From positions 62,001-126,000 of the forward strand of contig JACKAX010000003.1 in NCBI GenBank assembly GCA_020634875.1: DNA of 64,000 bases. The letters run 5' to 3'. Below, in pieces: positions 1-7,229 of this stretch. The first letter of the stretch is position 1. Each line of letters begins with the position of its first letter. Under the pieces are notes generated by a model, which saw nothing but the letters and a program-made list of their open reading frames with translations, had not been told where the DNA came from and did no database searches. Source of the DNA: Anaerolineales bacterium. GTDB lineage: Bacteria; Chloroflexota; Anaerolineae; Anaerolineales; JABWBV01. A program made the position numbers and the translations under genes.

Positions 1-42
1 TTTTTACCTGCAGAATCCCCAAAGGTTGGTAAGCAGCCGGTT

Positions 43-49
43 GTTAGGC
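43..49 (-). other. Integron-core-like site (cassette 3' side)
   Basis: On the minus strand this reads GCCTAAC, which matches the RYYYAAC core of an integron attC site, and it starts only 5 nt after the stop codon of the gene ending at 55. The minus-strand sequence continues with AACCGGCTGC towards the window edge, as an attC arm might, but the far half lies outside the window. It pairs in orientation with the GTTAGGC core at 1850-1856. The match is seen; the integron reading is inference from orientation and spacing. Confidence 0.35.
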
Positions 50-54
50 CTTTT

Positions 55-747
55 TTATATTTCAACCCATTCTGAGAATTGCTTCATGTTTGTATTGGGA
101 AGACTAAAATGTTTCACCCGTTTACCACGAAGCCAGTCCGGTTCAAATTTACATTTGCTGAAAATGTTATGATAAAAATAAGCGTGTAGTTGGTGTTGCT
201 CCCAATCCTCAAAGATAGATACTATTGCACTAAGAGTGGTGTTGTAATCTGGTGCAACCTTTCTTTTTCCGCCAAACTGAACATTAGCTACATATGGTGG
301 CGCTGAAGGGTTATCGGGAAAAACAATTTGAAATATTTCTTCGCCATACATCCCTTCAAGGATATGATGTGGCTCAATATATCGACCATCAAGTGGTAAA
401 TTGCTATAAATAAAGATGAGGCCGGGTATATCTTTATTTGTCCATTTGTTTAATTGCGGCATTGCATCGCTTATTTTTCGCCGTATTCTTTGCGCCACTT
501 TTCCTTCATAAACCTCAGTGATACCCATTTCGTCTAACTGCCTTTGATGTTCTTTGTCATCCGGACTAACAGGATCTAGTTGTTTTACTTCAAGGATGAC
601 TCTCTTGCTATTAACTATAATTTCATAGTCTGGGGTTTTTGAATTCCTCTGACGGTGGAGCAAGGAATGCGAAGAAAAAGGAACCTTGTTCTCAGTGCAA
701 AATCGTTCAAATAATTCTTCAGAAATTGTTAAGTCGTTGGTATTCAT
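55..747 (-). CDS. PD-(D/E)XK nuclease-like hypothetical protein
   Basis: A 230-residue protein of unknown role. Near residues 38-55 it has a TPDYEI segment followed by VILEVKQ, that is, the D...ExK spacing of the PD-(D/E)XK restriction-endonuclease fold; this is the only recognisable feature. No signal peptide or membrane segment is visible. The base composition is clearly more AT-rich than the genes from 2165 on. It starts 7 nt after the stop codon of the upstream frameshifted nuclease gene (755-1808), so the two are probably one transcription unit. A defence or DNA-processing role is plausible from fold and company, but no substrate can be named. Confidence 0.6.
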   Translation of the reverse strand: MNTNDLTISEELFERFCTENKVPFSSHSLLHRQRNSKTPDYEIIVNSKRVILEVKQLDPVSPDDKEHQRQLDEMGITEVYEGKVAQRIRRKISDAMPQLNKWTNKDIPGLIFIYSNLPLDGRYIEPHHILEGMYGEEIFQIVFPDNPSAPPYVANVQFGGKRKVAPDYNTTLSAIVSIFEDWEQHQLHAYFYHNIFSKCKFEPDWLRGKRVKHFSLPNTNMKQFSEWVEI

Positions 748-754
748 TCGTTTG

Positions 755-1808
755 TTATTTCAAATTGGGATTTTCCTGAAACAAGATTGATAATTTCCTT
801 TCGAATTTTTTCTGGTCAGTCAAATCCTTAGGGTAAATCGCAATAAGCTCGATTTTATGTTTCTTGCACAAACGAATCTTTTCTTTTGTCTTGGCATCAT
901 ATTCTGGATTTCAGTTAATCCAAAATATTCAATAAAAAAATCATGAACCAACCTTGAAATCTCCCCGATAATTTCCTTCTGGATATCTTGGTTCTTTTCA
1001 TGACCAACTCCGTGAGCATAGAGATAGTCGTCAATGGTTTTTTCGCCTAATGAAAGACAAACGTGACCATCTTTAGCGAGACTATGAATACCCCTTCTGG
1101 TCTTTCTAGTACCGTCCTCGAGAATACCCGCTTGTATTAGCGCATTAAACTTCAGGAACCAAATACTTCTTTTTTAGTCGCTCAACAGAAGGCCTATCTT
1201 TTAATATTCTAAGAAAGGCCAGTCTTTCATCGATACTCATATTCGACCAATCGGTCATCCCAACTCCAAAAATTTTGTGGGGGAACACGTCCCAATAAAT
1301 TGGCTAATCCTTGTAGGTATCTTAATATATTTTCCTTGGGCATAGTCACACTGCCTATTCCTTGGAAAAAGGTTTCACTAAGACATGGAGCGCAAAAATC
1401 AAGCCGTTCGATACCCTGTATTGCAACTAGAGACATTGGCAGTGAATCTTCGACAAATTCGTTATTACACAAAGGGCAGGTCTTTTTTATTGGAGCCCTT
1501 ATAGATTTTGTAAACCCTAATTCATCTGCGCGTGCAATCGCAAAATACATCAAAATGTTGTACCAAGCGTATTTTGAACATAGCGGATCAGTATTTTTCC
1601 AATTTTCAATAACATCCGATGGGGTACTTTTGAGAATTTCGTCAGTAATAGTCCAATACCAAACCCATTGCCACAGAGAAATCTGGGTTTTTAACAATTC
1701 ATCCAGGCGCGAATTCCACCATTTCAATATATGCCGATTTTTGGCATAGTGGGGTTCAGTTCTATCAATCCTATATGCAGGTTTATCTCTATAGTCATAA
1801 ATGCTCAT
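755..1808 (-). pseudogene. Zinc-ribbon / PD-(D/E)XK protein, broken by about five frameshifts
   Basis: The open part at 1227-1808 encodes 193 residues with CPLC and FCAPC cysteine pairs, and it runs off into a wrong frame at its end. The continuation can be read down to a stop at 755 by changing frame near 1268-1276, 1158-1165, 990-998, 934-946 and 908-914. The joined product (about 350 residues) carries RPSVERLKKK, GHVCLSLGEKTIDDYL, then HEK, PRYPEGNYRGDFKVG, FFIEYFGL and NPEYDAKTKEKI, an uncharacterised family with a PD-(D/E)XK-like core (D of RGDF, E of IEYFG). The segments have no internal stops and look well conserved, so the breaks are very recent or are assembly errors. Each break is next to a short homopolymer. 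Treating 1227-1808 as a complete gene would be misleading. Confidence 0.65.
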
Positions 1809-1849
1809 ATAAGGTAATTTGAAATCACGTTATCACTTCGCAAACAAGG

Positions 1850-1856
1850 GCCTAAC
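1850..1856 (-). other. Integron-core-like site (cassette 5' side)
   Basis: The minus strand reads GTTAGGC (GTTRRRY core) about 40 nt before the start of the nuclease gene, preceded by GTCCGTTGAATTAATA, which resembles the 3' arm of an attC site. I searched the next roughly 150 nt for the partner RYYYAAC arm and did not see one, so it would have to be an attI-like or decayed site. No integrase gene is present in the window. Confidence 0.3.
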
Positions 1857-2164
1857 TATTAATTCAACGGACCACATTAATACATTCCTTAGGGAACTCA
1901 ACTCACGGAACCCATCCATTATTACCGCTAAATGGGGGCAATAGGCGGAAATGCACTTCTGGATAATCAATTTATAGATACAATCCGGTTTCAATTTCTC
2001 GCTCATTATACATTCATTTTTTGCGGCTATTCAAACCGCCGGGCTACTCTATTACGCTTCGCTGTGACTTGAATGGCCGAAGTGGATTGCACGCTCTCAG
2101 GAATGCCAGAGTCTTTGAAAAGCCCGTTGCCCTTCAAAAACCAGGATTTGAGTAAAATACCTGC
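1857..2164. other. Non-coding spacer of about 300 bp
   Basis: AT-rich for the first 170 nt, then GC content rises. I see no convincing gene, terminator hairpin or RNA. The stretch separates the divergent nuclease unit and nucleotidyltransferase gene, so it should hold the promoters of both; none stands out. Confidence 0.4.
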
Positions 2165-2980
2165 ATGACTACTTCCTCCCCAACCCCTCCCCTCATCACC
2201 GCCCAAACCATCGCCAATCGCTATGCCGCCCTCCCGCAGGTGGAAGCGGTGACCCTCGCAGGGTCGCAAACTTCCGGCGTGGCGGACTCCGGCTCGGACA
2301 TTGATCTGTATGTCTACCTGATCGCCGATCTCCCCGTGTCCGAACGCAGGCGCATTGCCTCCACCGAATCCCGTGACCCGGAAGTGGACAACCAGTTTTG
2401 GGAATCGGGGGATGAGTGGGTGGATGCCCCGTCAGGGGTGCATGTGGATGTGATGTTCCGCAGTACCGCGTGGATTGAAGAACAACTTGACCGGGTGTTG
2501 AACCGTTGTCAAGCGTCGGTGGGGTATTCGACGTGTTTTTGGGATAATGTGCTGGTGTCGCGGGCGTTGTTTGATCGGTACGGGTGGTTTGCTGGGGTGC
2601 AGGAATCTGCCCGGAAACCGTACCCGGATGAACTTCGCCGGGCGATTGTGGCGAAGAACTATCCGATTTTGCGGGGGACGCATTCCTCGTACCTGTACCA
2701 GATCAGCCGCGCGGTGTCCCGCGGGGATTGGGTCAGTGTCAACCACCGGATTGCGGCGTTGCTGGCGAGTGTGTTTGATATTTTGTCCGCGGTCAATCGT
2801 CTGCCGCATCCGGGGGAGAAACGCTTGCTGGCGATTGTGGAGGCGCGGTGTGCGAAGGTTCCGGAGGGGTTTTCGGAACAGGTGAATGCGTTGGTAAAGG
2901 GGGATGGGAACTTGGTGGAAGGTGTAAAAGATTTGTTGAATGGGTTGGATCAGTTGTTAGTGGAAGAGGGGTTGGTATAA
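2165..2980 (+). CDS. Nucleotidyltransferase-domain protein (DUF4037-like)
   Basis: A 271-residue cytoplasmic protein with the nucleotidyltransferase signature GSQTSG at residues 33-38 followed by SDIDLYVY, whose two Asp (45 and 47) would bind the catalytic metals; a third acidic position is HVDVMF near 95. The remaining helical region resembles the C-terminal half of minor nucleotidyltransferase and aminoglycoside adenylyltransferase-like proteins. Substrate unknown: nucleotidyl transfer to a small molecule, RNA or protein are all possible. Codon use changes along the gene, C-rich in the first 350 nt and G-rich afterwards. Confidence 0.7.
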   Translation: MTTSSPTPPLITAQTIANRYAALPQVEAVTLAGSQTSGVADSGSDIDLYVYLIADLPVSERRRIASTESRDPEVDNQFWESGDEWVDAPSGVHVDVMFRSTAWIEEQLDRVLNRCQASVGYSTCFWDNVLVSRALFDRYGWFAGVQESARKPYPDELRRAIVAKNYPILRGTHSSYLYQISRAVSRGDWVSVNHRIAALLASVFDILSAVNRLPHPGEKRLLAIVEARCAKVPEGFSEQVNALVKGDGNLVEGVKDLLNGLDQLLVEEGLV

Positions 2981-2990
2981 AATAAGGAAC

Positions 2991-3371
2991 ATGGAAAAAA
3001 CAAATCTCGACTTCAAATCGCCTCGTGTTTTACTGGGACTCTTTTTAGGCGCGGTTGCCTGGATTGTGATTAGTTTGGTTTTCAGGCCCTCGTTTATCAC
3101 AATGTTCTTCTGCATTTGGTTGGCGGCGAATACTGCAAAAATTACTGAGCCGAAATTGGTTTCTCAAATTGGCGGTGGTTTAGGAGCGTTGGCAGGCATT
3201 CATTTTGCGCTTATTGGGGAATTGAATCTAGATGACTCCTTTGTCGGATGGGGGATTCTTATCGAAATGTTTGTTGGTGCGGCCATCATGGGTGCTTTTT
3301 TTGCCGTGGTGGGGTACTTTGGCGCAAAACTCTTGAGAAAATATGAACAGGGGCAAGGCCCGTTTTTTTAG
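2991..3371 (+). CDS. Small membrane protein
   Basis: 126 residues with about four hydrophobic segments (roughly 12-30, 33-48, 55-75 and 85-110), ending in a short basic tail. It starts 10 nt after the previous gene behind an AAGGA ribosome site and is likely co-transcribed with it. I recognise no family. A strong hairpin terminator follows directly. Confidence 0.6.
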   Translation: MEKTNLDFKSPRVLLGLFLGAVAWIVISLVFRPSFITMFFCIWLAANTAKITEPKLVSQIGGGLGALAGIHFALIGELNLDDSFVGWGILIEMFVGAAIMGAFFAVVGYFGAKLLRKYEQGQGPFF

Positions 3372-3385
3372 CTGTTGGCATATTT

Positions 3386-3428
3386 AAAAGAAAGCGTCTC
3401 CTGCGATTCGCAGGGGACGCTTTCTTTT
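3386..3428. terminator. Bidirectional terminator
   Basis: Inverted repeat AAAAGAAAGCGTC ... GACGCTTTCTTTT around a GC-rich centre, lying between convergent genes and touching the stop codon of the HNH gene. A-rich on the left and T-rich on the right, so it can end transcription in both directions. Confidence 0.85.
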
Positions 3429-3942
3429 AAAGGTAATCTTTCCACGCCTCAGGCAGTTCGCCGAGGGCGTAAAGTCTGTTAACGCGGGGGACATCCGGTT
3501 GCCAAAGCAGGGGCATTCCGGCTTCTTCGGGGGTGCGGTTGCCTTTGTGCTGGTTGCATGTCTGGCAGGCGCACGCGGTGTTGTGCCAGGTGTCGCCTCC
3601 CCCGCGGGAGCGCGGCAAAATGTGGTCCACGGTGAACTCGCGGCGGGATAGACGCACATTCCCTTGCCAATCGCCGGGCCGCACGCCACAGTAAATACAA
3701 CAATAGCCATCGCGTTGGAGAACCGCTTTTTTGCTCCAGGTGATCCCGTGCCGGGGAATCTGAATATACCGGCGCAGACGGACGACAGTGGGCAGGTGGA
3801 AGATGCTGGTCACGCCACGAATGGGCAGGATTTGATCGGTTGCCGGTTCAACCCGCTCACGTAACAGGAGCGAGACGGCCCGCTGGTGCGTGATGACGGA
3901 GAGGGGTTCGTAAGAAGCGTTGAGGAGAAGTACAGGCGTCAT
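3427..3942 (-). CDS. HNH endonuclease family protein
   Basis: 171 residues. The C-terminal half has CIYCG and CQTCN cysteine pairs around the core TVDHILPRSRGGG, typical of the zinc-bound HNH (beta-beta-alpha metal) nuclease fold. The N-terminal part (LLLNASYEPLSVI) is the usual leader of the short HNH proteins widespread in Chloroflexota, cyanobacteria and actinobacteria, whose cellular role is not settled. I chose the ATG at 3942 because an open frame upstream runs through the tRNA-His gene and cannot be coding. Confidence 0.85.
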   Translation of the reverse strand: MTPVLLLNASYEPLSVITHQRAVSLLLRERVEPATDQILPIRGVTSIFHLPTVVRLRRYIQIPRHGITWSKKAVLQRDGYCCIYCGVRPGDWQGNVRLSRREFTVDHILPRSRGGGDTWHNTACACQTCNQHKGNRTPEEAGMPLLWQPDVPRVNRLYALGELPEAWKDYL

Positions 3943-3959
3943 AGGATTGGGTGGTTTGT

Positions 3960-4035
3960 TGGGGTAACTGGCGGGGTTTGAACCCGCAACCTTCCGGGCC
4001 ACAACCGGACGTTCTCCCATTGAACTACAGTCACC
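3960..4035 (-). tRNA. tRNA-His (GTG)
   Basis: The minus strand folds into a full cloverleaf. The 7-bp acceptor stem is GTGACTG with CAGTTAC, preceded by the extra G at position -1 that marks tRNA-His and that pairs with discriminator C73. The anticodon loop TTGTGGC has anticodon GTG, the T-arm carries GTTCAAA, and the 3' CCA is encoded. It ends 17 nt before the HNH start codon. Confidence 0.95.
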
Positions 4036-4236
4036 GTGGTGATATGTGATCAAGTGATAAGTGGGGTTTTTGGTTGTGGTGGGGGGGGGTTTTTTGCCGC
4101 CCCCCCAAAACCCCGCCTCCTTTGGGGGAAGGGTCCACTCTTCAAAAAACCCTTCGGGGCGGAACATGCTCTCCTGCTTCATGTTCCGGGGGGCAGAACC
4201 CAGCCTGCGAAAGTGCGTGGGGCACATCTGGGCGAA

Positions 4237-4308
4237 TGGGCCGGGAGGGACTTGAACCCTCAGCCGGTGGCATATCAGACCACTGCTCAACCGTTGAGCT
4301 TCCGGCCC
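4237..4308 (-). tRNA. tRNA-Ile (GAT)
   Basis: Cloverleaf on the minus strand: acceptor stem GGGCCGG/CCGGCCC, D-stem GCTC/GAGC, anticodon stem GTGGT/GCCAC with loop CTGATAT (anticodon GAT), T-stem GAGGG/CCCTC with loop TTCAAGT, discriminator A. CCA is not encoded, unlike the neighbouring tRNA-His. The identity rests on the anticodon alone. Confidence 0.85.
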
Positions 4309-4357
4309 GGGGGTGGTATTGATGGGGCGGTGGCACGCCAGTGTCGCACTACGAACC

Positions 4358-4426
4358 GCATCCTTCGACTGCGCTGGTCATGGGTAGATTCAAGACTTGA
4401 GCAAGATACCGCTCCGCTCAGGATGC
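4358..4426. repeat. Imperfect inverted repeat in the tRNA upstream region
   Basis: GCATCCT at the left and AGGATGC at the right, with CGACTGCGCT and CCGCTCCGCTC inside. The layout resembles dispersed 'CATCCT...AGGATG' repeats seen in many environmental genomes, but no second copy is in this window. Confidence 0.35.
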
Positions 4427-4453
4427 TGTCAAAATCGCACGGGGAAATAAAAT

Positions 4454-4490
4454 AAAAAGTGCGGACGGCCTGGGGAGGCGGTCCGCACTT
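4454..4490 (-). terminator. Rho-independent terminator
   Basis: Stem AAGTGCGGAC/GTCCGCACTT, extended by an inner GCC/GGC, followed on the minus strand by TTTTTATTTT. It shares the GCGGAC/GTCCGC stem core with the terminator at 4728-4758. What it terminates is unclear: 4491-4727 has no recognisable gene. Confidence 0.7.
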
Positions 4491-4727
4491 GGTACACGTA
4501 GGGAAAGATTCCTGAGTTTATGGAAGGGGGAGCCGCCTTATGCAATTGTGGAGCGCCAGTTTTTCACTTTGTTCGGATATCTCGGCGCAGAGACCCTGAA
4601 TGGAGGGACGCGCGACAAATGTGGCATGTGGGGTGGGATTCCATCTGGAGGACATAGAGGTGTGAGGAAGTGGTAAATAGGTGGTCATGGTTGTTTTCAG
4701 TAATCGTTTTTTTGTATTGTGCCGGAT
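4491..4727. other. Spacer between two minus-strand terminators
   Basis: About 240 nt with no convincing protein gene; a 65-codon minus-strand frame here lacks a ribosome site and runs into the terminator upstream. Flanked by terminators of the same orientation, so it could hold a second small RNA, but I see no clear promoter. Confidence 0.3.
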
Positions 4728-4758
4728 AAAAAAATGCGGACTGTGTTTCAGTCCGCAT
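4728..4758 (-). terminator. Rho-independent terminator of the candidate small RNA
   Basis: On the minus strand ATGCGGACTG, loop AAACA, CAGTCCGCAT, followed by seven T residues. A textbook intrinsic terminator. Confidence 0.85.
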
Positions 4759-4922
4759 CATTAAACGAGAAATTAGGAAGATTTCAGCCTATGGCTCCTG
4801 GTTTAACGATGCGTAAGCGAAAAGGCCCCAAAAATTGGGAAGGGTTTCCACGCAGTGGGCGGATATGCTTTTTCGGGAGGGGGTGATGTTTGTATACAGC
4901 ATATTGGGTTTCCGGTAGAACT
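4728..4922 (-). ncRNA. Candidate small RNA of about 195 nt
   Basis: A consensus promoter (4929-4957) points into this stretch, and a hairpin with seven T residues ends it, with no start codon plus ribosome site in between. That is the layout of a free-standing small RNA gene. Local pairings include AATATGCT with AGCATAT and the short hairpin GAGCC-ATA-GGCT. The length is in the 6S RNA range, but I do not see closing pairs between the ends and do not recognise SRP RNA, tmRNA or RNase P RNA motifs. Confidence 0.45.
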
Positions 4923-4928
4923 TGGTAT

Positions 4929-4957
4929 AGATTAACATAGGATAAGGGGCATGTCAA
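4929..4957 (-). promoter_or_regulatory. Sigma-70-type promoter for the candidate small RNA
   Basis: On the minus strand TTGACA (top 4952-4957), a 17-nt spacer, and TAATCT (top 4929-4934). The -35 box is perfect and the spacing ideal. Predicted start is near 4922. Confidence 0.65.
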
Positions 4958-5005
4958 CAAGGAAATTTTGACAGGTGTATTTCAGAAATGTGGGGCTTGA
5001 CGCGA

Positions 5006-5066
5006 AGGAACGGCGTTGCTTCGCGGATTTGATTTCACAAGATTTCCGCACAGTAACGCCGTTCCT
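5006..5066. repeat. Large hairpin downstream of the GH25 gene
   Basis: AGGAACGGCGTT at 5006-5017 pairs perfectly with AACGCCGTTCCT at 5055-5066, and GCGGA pairs with TCCGC inside. It lies 24 nt beyond the stop codon of the muramidase gene, so it may protect or terminate that transcript; there is no T-run directly after it. Confidence 0.6.
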
Positions 5067-5089
5067 GGGAGCGGTCAAAGATCAGAAGG

Positions 5090-6145
5090 TTATGTGTTCA
5101 CAAACTCGGCGTACACGGTGCCATCGCGTTTTTCGACGACGGCCCATTGCTCGATGCCGACGCGCGCCCAGATGCGGTCTTCGAGGCGGGTAACTTCCAC
5201 CACGTGTTTAACGGCGTTTTTCTGTAAGGAACCATTGGTCGGACCGTTAGGAGCCCCGTTGAATGTGGATGTTGTTTTGCGAAGATTGAGCGCAGGGGCA
5301 ACTACCTTGATCGCCAGGGTTGATGTAACCGCAGGCAGAACCTTTGCGTCGAAAGGATCAGTAGCAGGTGGGGTACCGCCTCCTGTGCCGCCACCGGAAC
5401 TTCCACCGGAGCCACCACCTGTGCTTCCACCACCCGAAGGGGATGGCGGGGGGTTGACATGCCCAGTCGGCGGGATTTGGGTATCCCCAGGCACAGGTTT
5501 TGTGGAAAGGCGGGTCAGCGTTTCGGCTTCCATAAAATCAAGGTCGGTCGTATTGCCACTCACACCGTAATCGCTGGCAGGAACTTTGTCGGACACTTGC
5601 CAGATGGCCCAGGATGTCCACGCAGTGGGAATCGTGGGTTGGGTGTTAAGGATGCGTTGCATGTGATCAGGACCCCATCCGGCGACGGTGTAATGGGCAA
5701 TCCAAAGGGGGTATTTCGCGGCCCAGGTAACTTTGCCGATGCGGGGATTCCAGATCGTGGCGCGGGTGTACAGGAGCGGGGTGCGCCCAAAAAGCCGTTC
5801 GAGTTCTTCCAGGCACATCTTGATTTTGCTGGCGGTAAGGGTGCGGTTGTTGGTCTCTTCAATATCAAGGGCGGGTGGCAGTTCGCCCTGATCGCCGGTA
5901 CTGTTCAAAACATCCAGCAATTTGCGGGCCTGCACTTTGGGGTCTTGATCGTCGCGGTAGTAGTGATAAACGCCGCGCAAAAGTCCGGCATCTTTGGAGC
6001 CAGCCCAATGGCCCTTGAAGCCTTTGTCTTCCCACGTGCCATCTACGGCCTTGATATACACAAATTTGACACCAGCTGCGCGAGCGCGATTCCAGTCTAC
6101 GCTTTCTTGCCATTTTGAAACGTCAATTCCGAGTTGGTATGCCAT
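5090..6145 (-). CDS. GH25 muramidase with C-terminal SH3-like domain
   Basis: 351 residues. Residues 1-210 are a glycoside hydrolase family 25 (lysozyme) domain: LGIDVSKWQ at the start, YIKAVDGTW, YHYYR, and the acidic catalytic pair in ALDIEETN. A Gly/Ser/Pro-rich linker (about 220-265) leads to a C-terminal module with ALNLRKT, typical of bacterial SH3-like wall-binding domains. It would cleave the N-acetylmuramyl beta-1,4 bond of peptidoglycan. No signal peptide is visible and there is no adjacent holin, so export is unexplained. The start has a good AGGAG site. Confidence 0.9.
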   Translation of the reverse strand: MAYQLGIDVSKWQESVDWNRARAAGVKFVYIKAVDGTWEDKGFKGHWAGSKDAGLLRGVYHYYRDDQDPKVQARKLLDVLNSTGDQGELPPALDIEETNNRTLTASKIKMCLEELERLFGRTPLLYTRATIWNPRIGKVTWAAKYPLWIAHYTVAGWGPDHMQRILNTQPTIPTAWTSWAIWQVSDKVPASDYGVSGNTTDLDFMEAETLTRLSTKPVPGDTQIPPTGHVNPPPSPSGGGSTGGGSGGSSGGGTGGGTPPATDPFDAKVLPAVTSTLAIKVVAPALNLRKTTSTFNGAPNGPTNGSLQKNAVKHVVEVTRLEDRIWARVGIEQWAVVEKRDGTVYAEFVNT

Positions 6146-6243
6146 ATGATTCTCCTGGATGTTAAAAATTTGGATTGAGGGGTGTTTTCATTATACAGGA
6201 AGTGTCAACAATCCATCCTGTAATTTTATATAGAATTTTTAAG

Positions 6244-6358
6244 CCAGACCCTAAAGGTTTTCTCGGTGAATTTAGGAACGCATGTGTAAACGGAACACTT
6301 TTTGCTCGGTCACTTCTTGCAAATGAAACCTTTAGGGTCTGGTCTGTTATGCGTTCCT
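6244..6358. repeat. Two interleaved inverted repeats (pseudoknot topology)
   Basis: A 17-bp perfect repeat, CCAGACCCTAAAGGTTT at 6244-6260 with its complement at 6326-6342, interleaves with a 10-bp repeat, AGGAACGCAT at 6274-6283 with ATGCGTTCCT at 6349-6358. The order is A-B-A'-B'. The last arm covers the stop codon and final codons of the esterase gene. Confidence 0.8.
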
Positions 6359-7153
6359 GAGCAAAAACGCTAACGGCACATGCACCCGCGCGTGCCACGC
6401 GGCTTCATTGTGATCCGCTCCGGGAAATTTTTCGGTAAGCCAATCCGCCCCACGCTGGTATCCGGCCTCGCGTAGAATGGCGTCGGCTTCCTGCTGGAAA
6501 GGTTCATAGGGCGCGTCGGTGCCCATCGTGCCATAATCGAAATAAAGCTTGTGCTGTCCTGCGCGGGGTAAGGCCGCACGCATATAATCCACGCAAATCC
6601 CCTCCGCTGCCACCCAATGCGTCGAGACACAGCCCGCCCCGCCAAAAACCTCGGGGTATTCGCACACCGCGTACAACGAAATCAACCCGCCCATACTCGA
6701 CCCCATCACAAATGTGTCGGGCTGACCGGGCAGGGCGCGGTACGTCGTGTCAATAAACGGTTTGAGTTCGGTCACGAGAAATTTCAGGTACTCGTCTGAA
6801 AGCGTTGGCCCGGCAACCTGGAACGCGCGGGCTTTTATCGCCGCACCGCGCGGGGTGTTGAAAGCTTTCGTCGGCATGTACTCATTGCGCCGTTTTTCCG
6901 GGTGACACCACGCCGCGACCACAATCGCCTCGCGAGCCTGGTTCTCCGCAATGAGTTGGGTCAACACTTTATCCACGCCCCACGGAATTTTGTGGGTAGA
7001 CGTTTCCGGGTTGAACACATTTTGCCCATCGTGCATGTATAGGACGGGGTAATGCCGGTCGGGTTGGGTCGCGTAGCTGGGGGGCAGCCACACTTCCACC
7101 TGCCGGGGGTCAATAAATAGGGAAGGGAAGGAAGGGTGAATTTGGAGGGACAT
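6347..7153 (-). CDS. Esterase of the enterochelin-esterase-like family
   Basis: 268-residue alpha/beta hydrolase. The nucleophile elbow is GSSMGG, the segment YPVLYMHDGQNVF is typical of the putative esterase/D family, and the C-terminal GADHNEAAWHAR supplies the catalytic His. No signal peptide, so it is probably cytoplasmic. Substrate unknown. Divergent from the GNAT gene at 7230, sharing a 76-bp promoter region. Confidence 0.85.
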   Translation of the reverse strand: MSLQIHPSFPSLFIDPRQVEVWLPPSYATQPDRHYPVLYMHDGQNVFNPETSTHKIPWGVDKVLTQLIAENQAREAIVVAAWCHPEKRRNEYMPTKAFNTPRGAAIKARAFQVAGPTLSDEYLKFLVTELKPFIDTTYRALPGQPDTFVMGSSMGGLISLYAVCEYPEVFGGAGCVSTHWVAAEGICVDYMRAALPRAGQHKLYFDYGTMGTDAPYEPFQQEADAILREAGYQRGADWLTEKFPGADHNEAAWHARVHVPLAFLLRNA

Positions 7154-7229
7154 CGGAAGTTGGTTTATTGGTTGCTGGTCGTTTAGAGTATCTTAACCGA
7201 TCCCGTGAGGTTGTGTCATAATAGCCGCT

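Noticed and set aside
3943..4290. Longer start for the HNH protein
   Set aside because: It would read through the tRNA-His gene.
4564..4761. 65-codon minus-strand frame near the small RNA
   Set aside because: No ribosome site; it begins inside the terminator hairpin and resembles no protein.
4728..4922. 6S RNA identity
   Set aside because: Length fits but the ends do not pair and no central bubble is apparent.
5090..6145. Prophage remnant around the GH25 gene
   Set aside because: No holin, terminase, portal or integrase in the neighbourhood.
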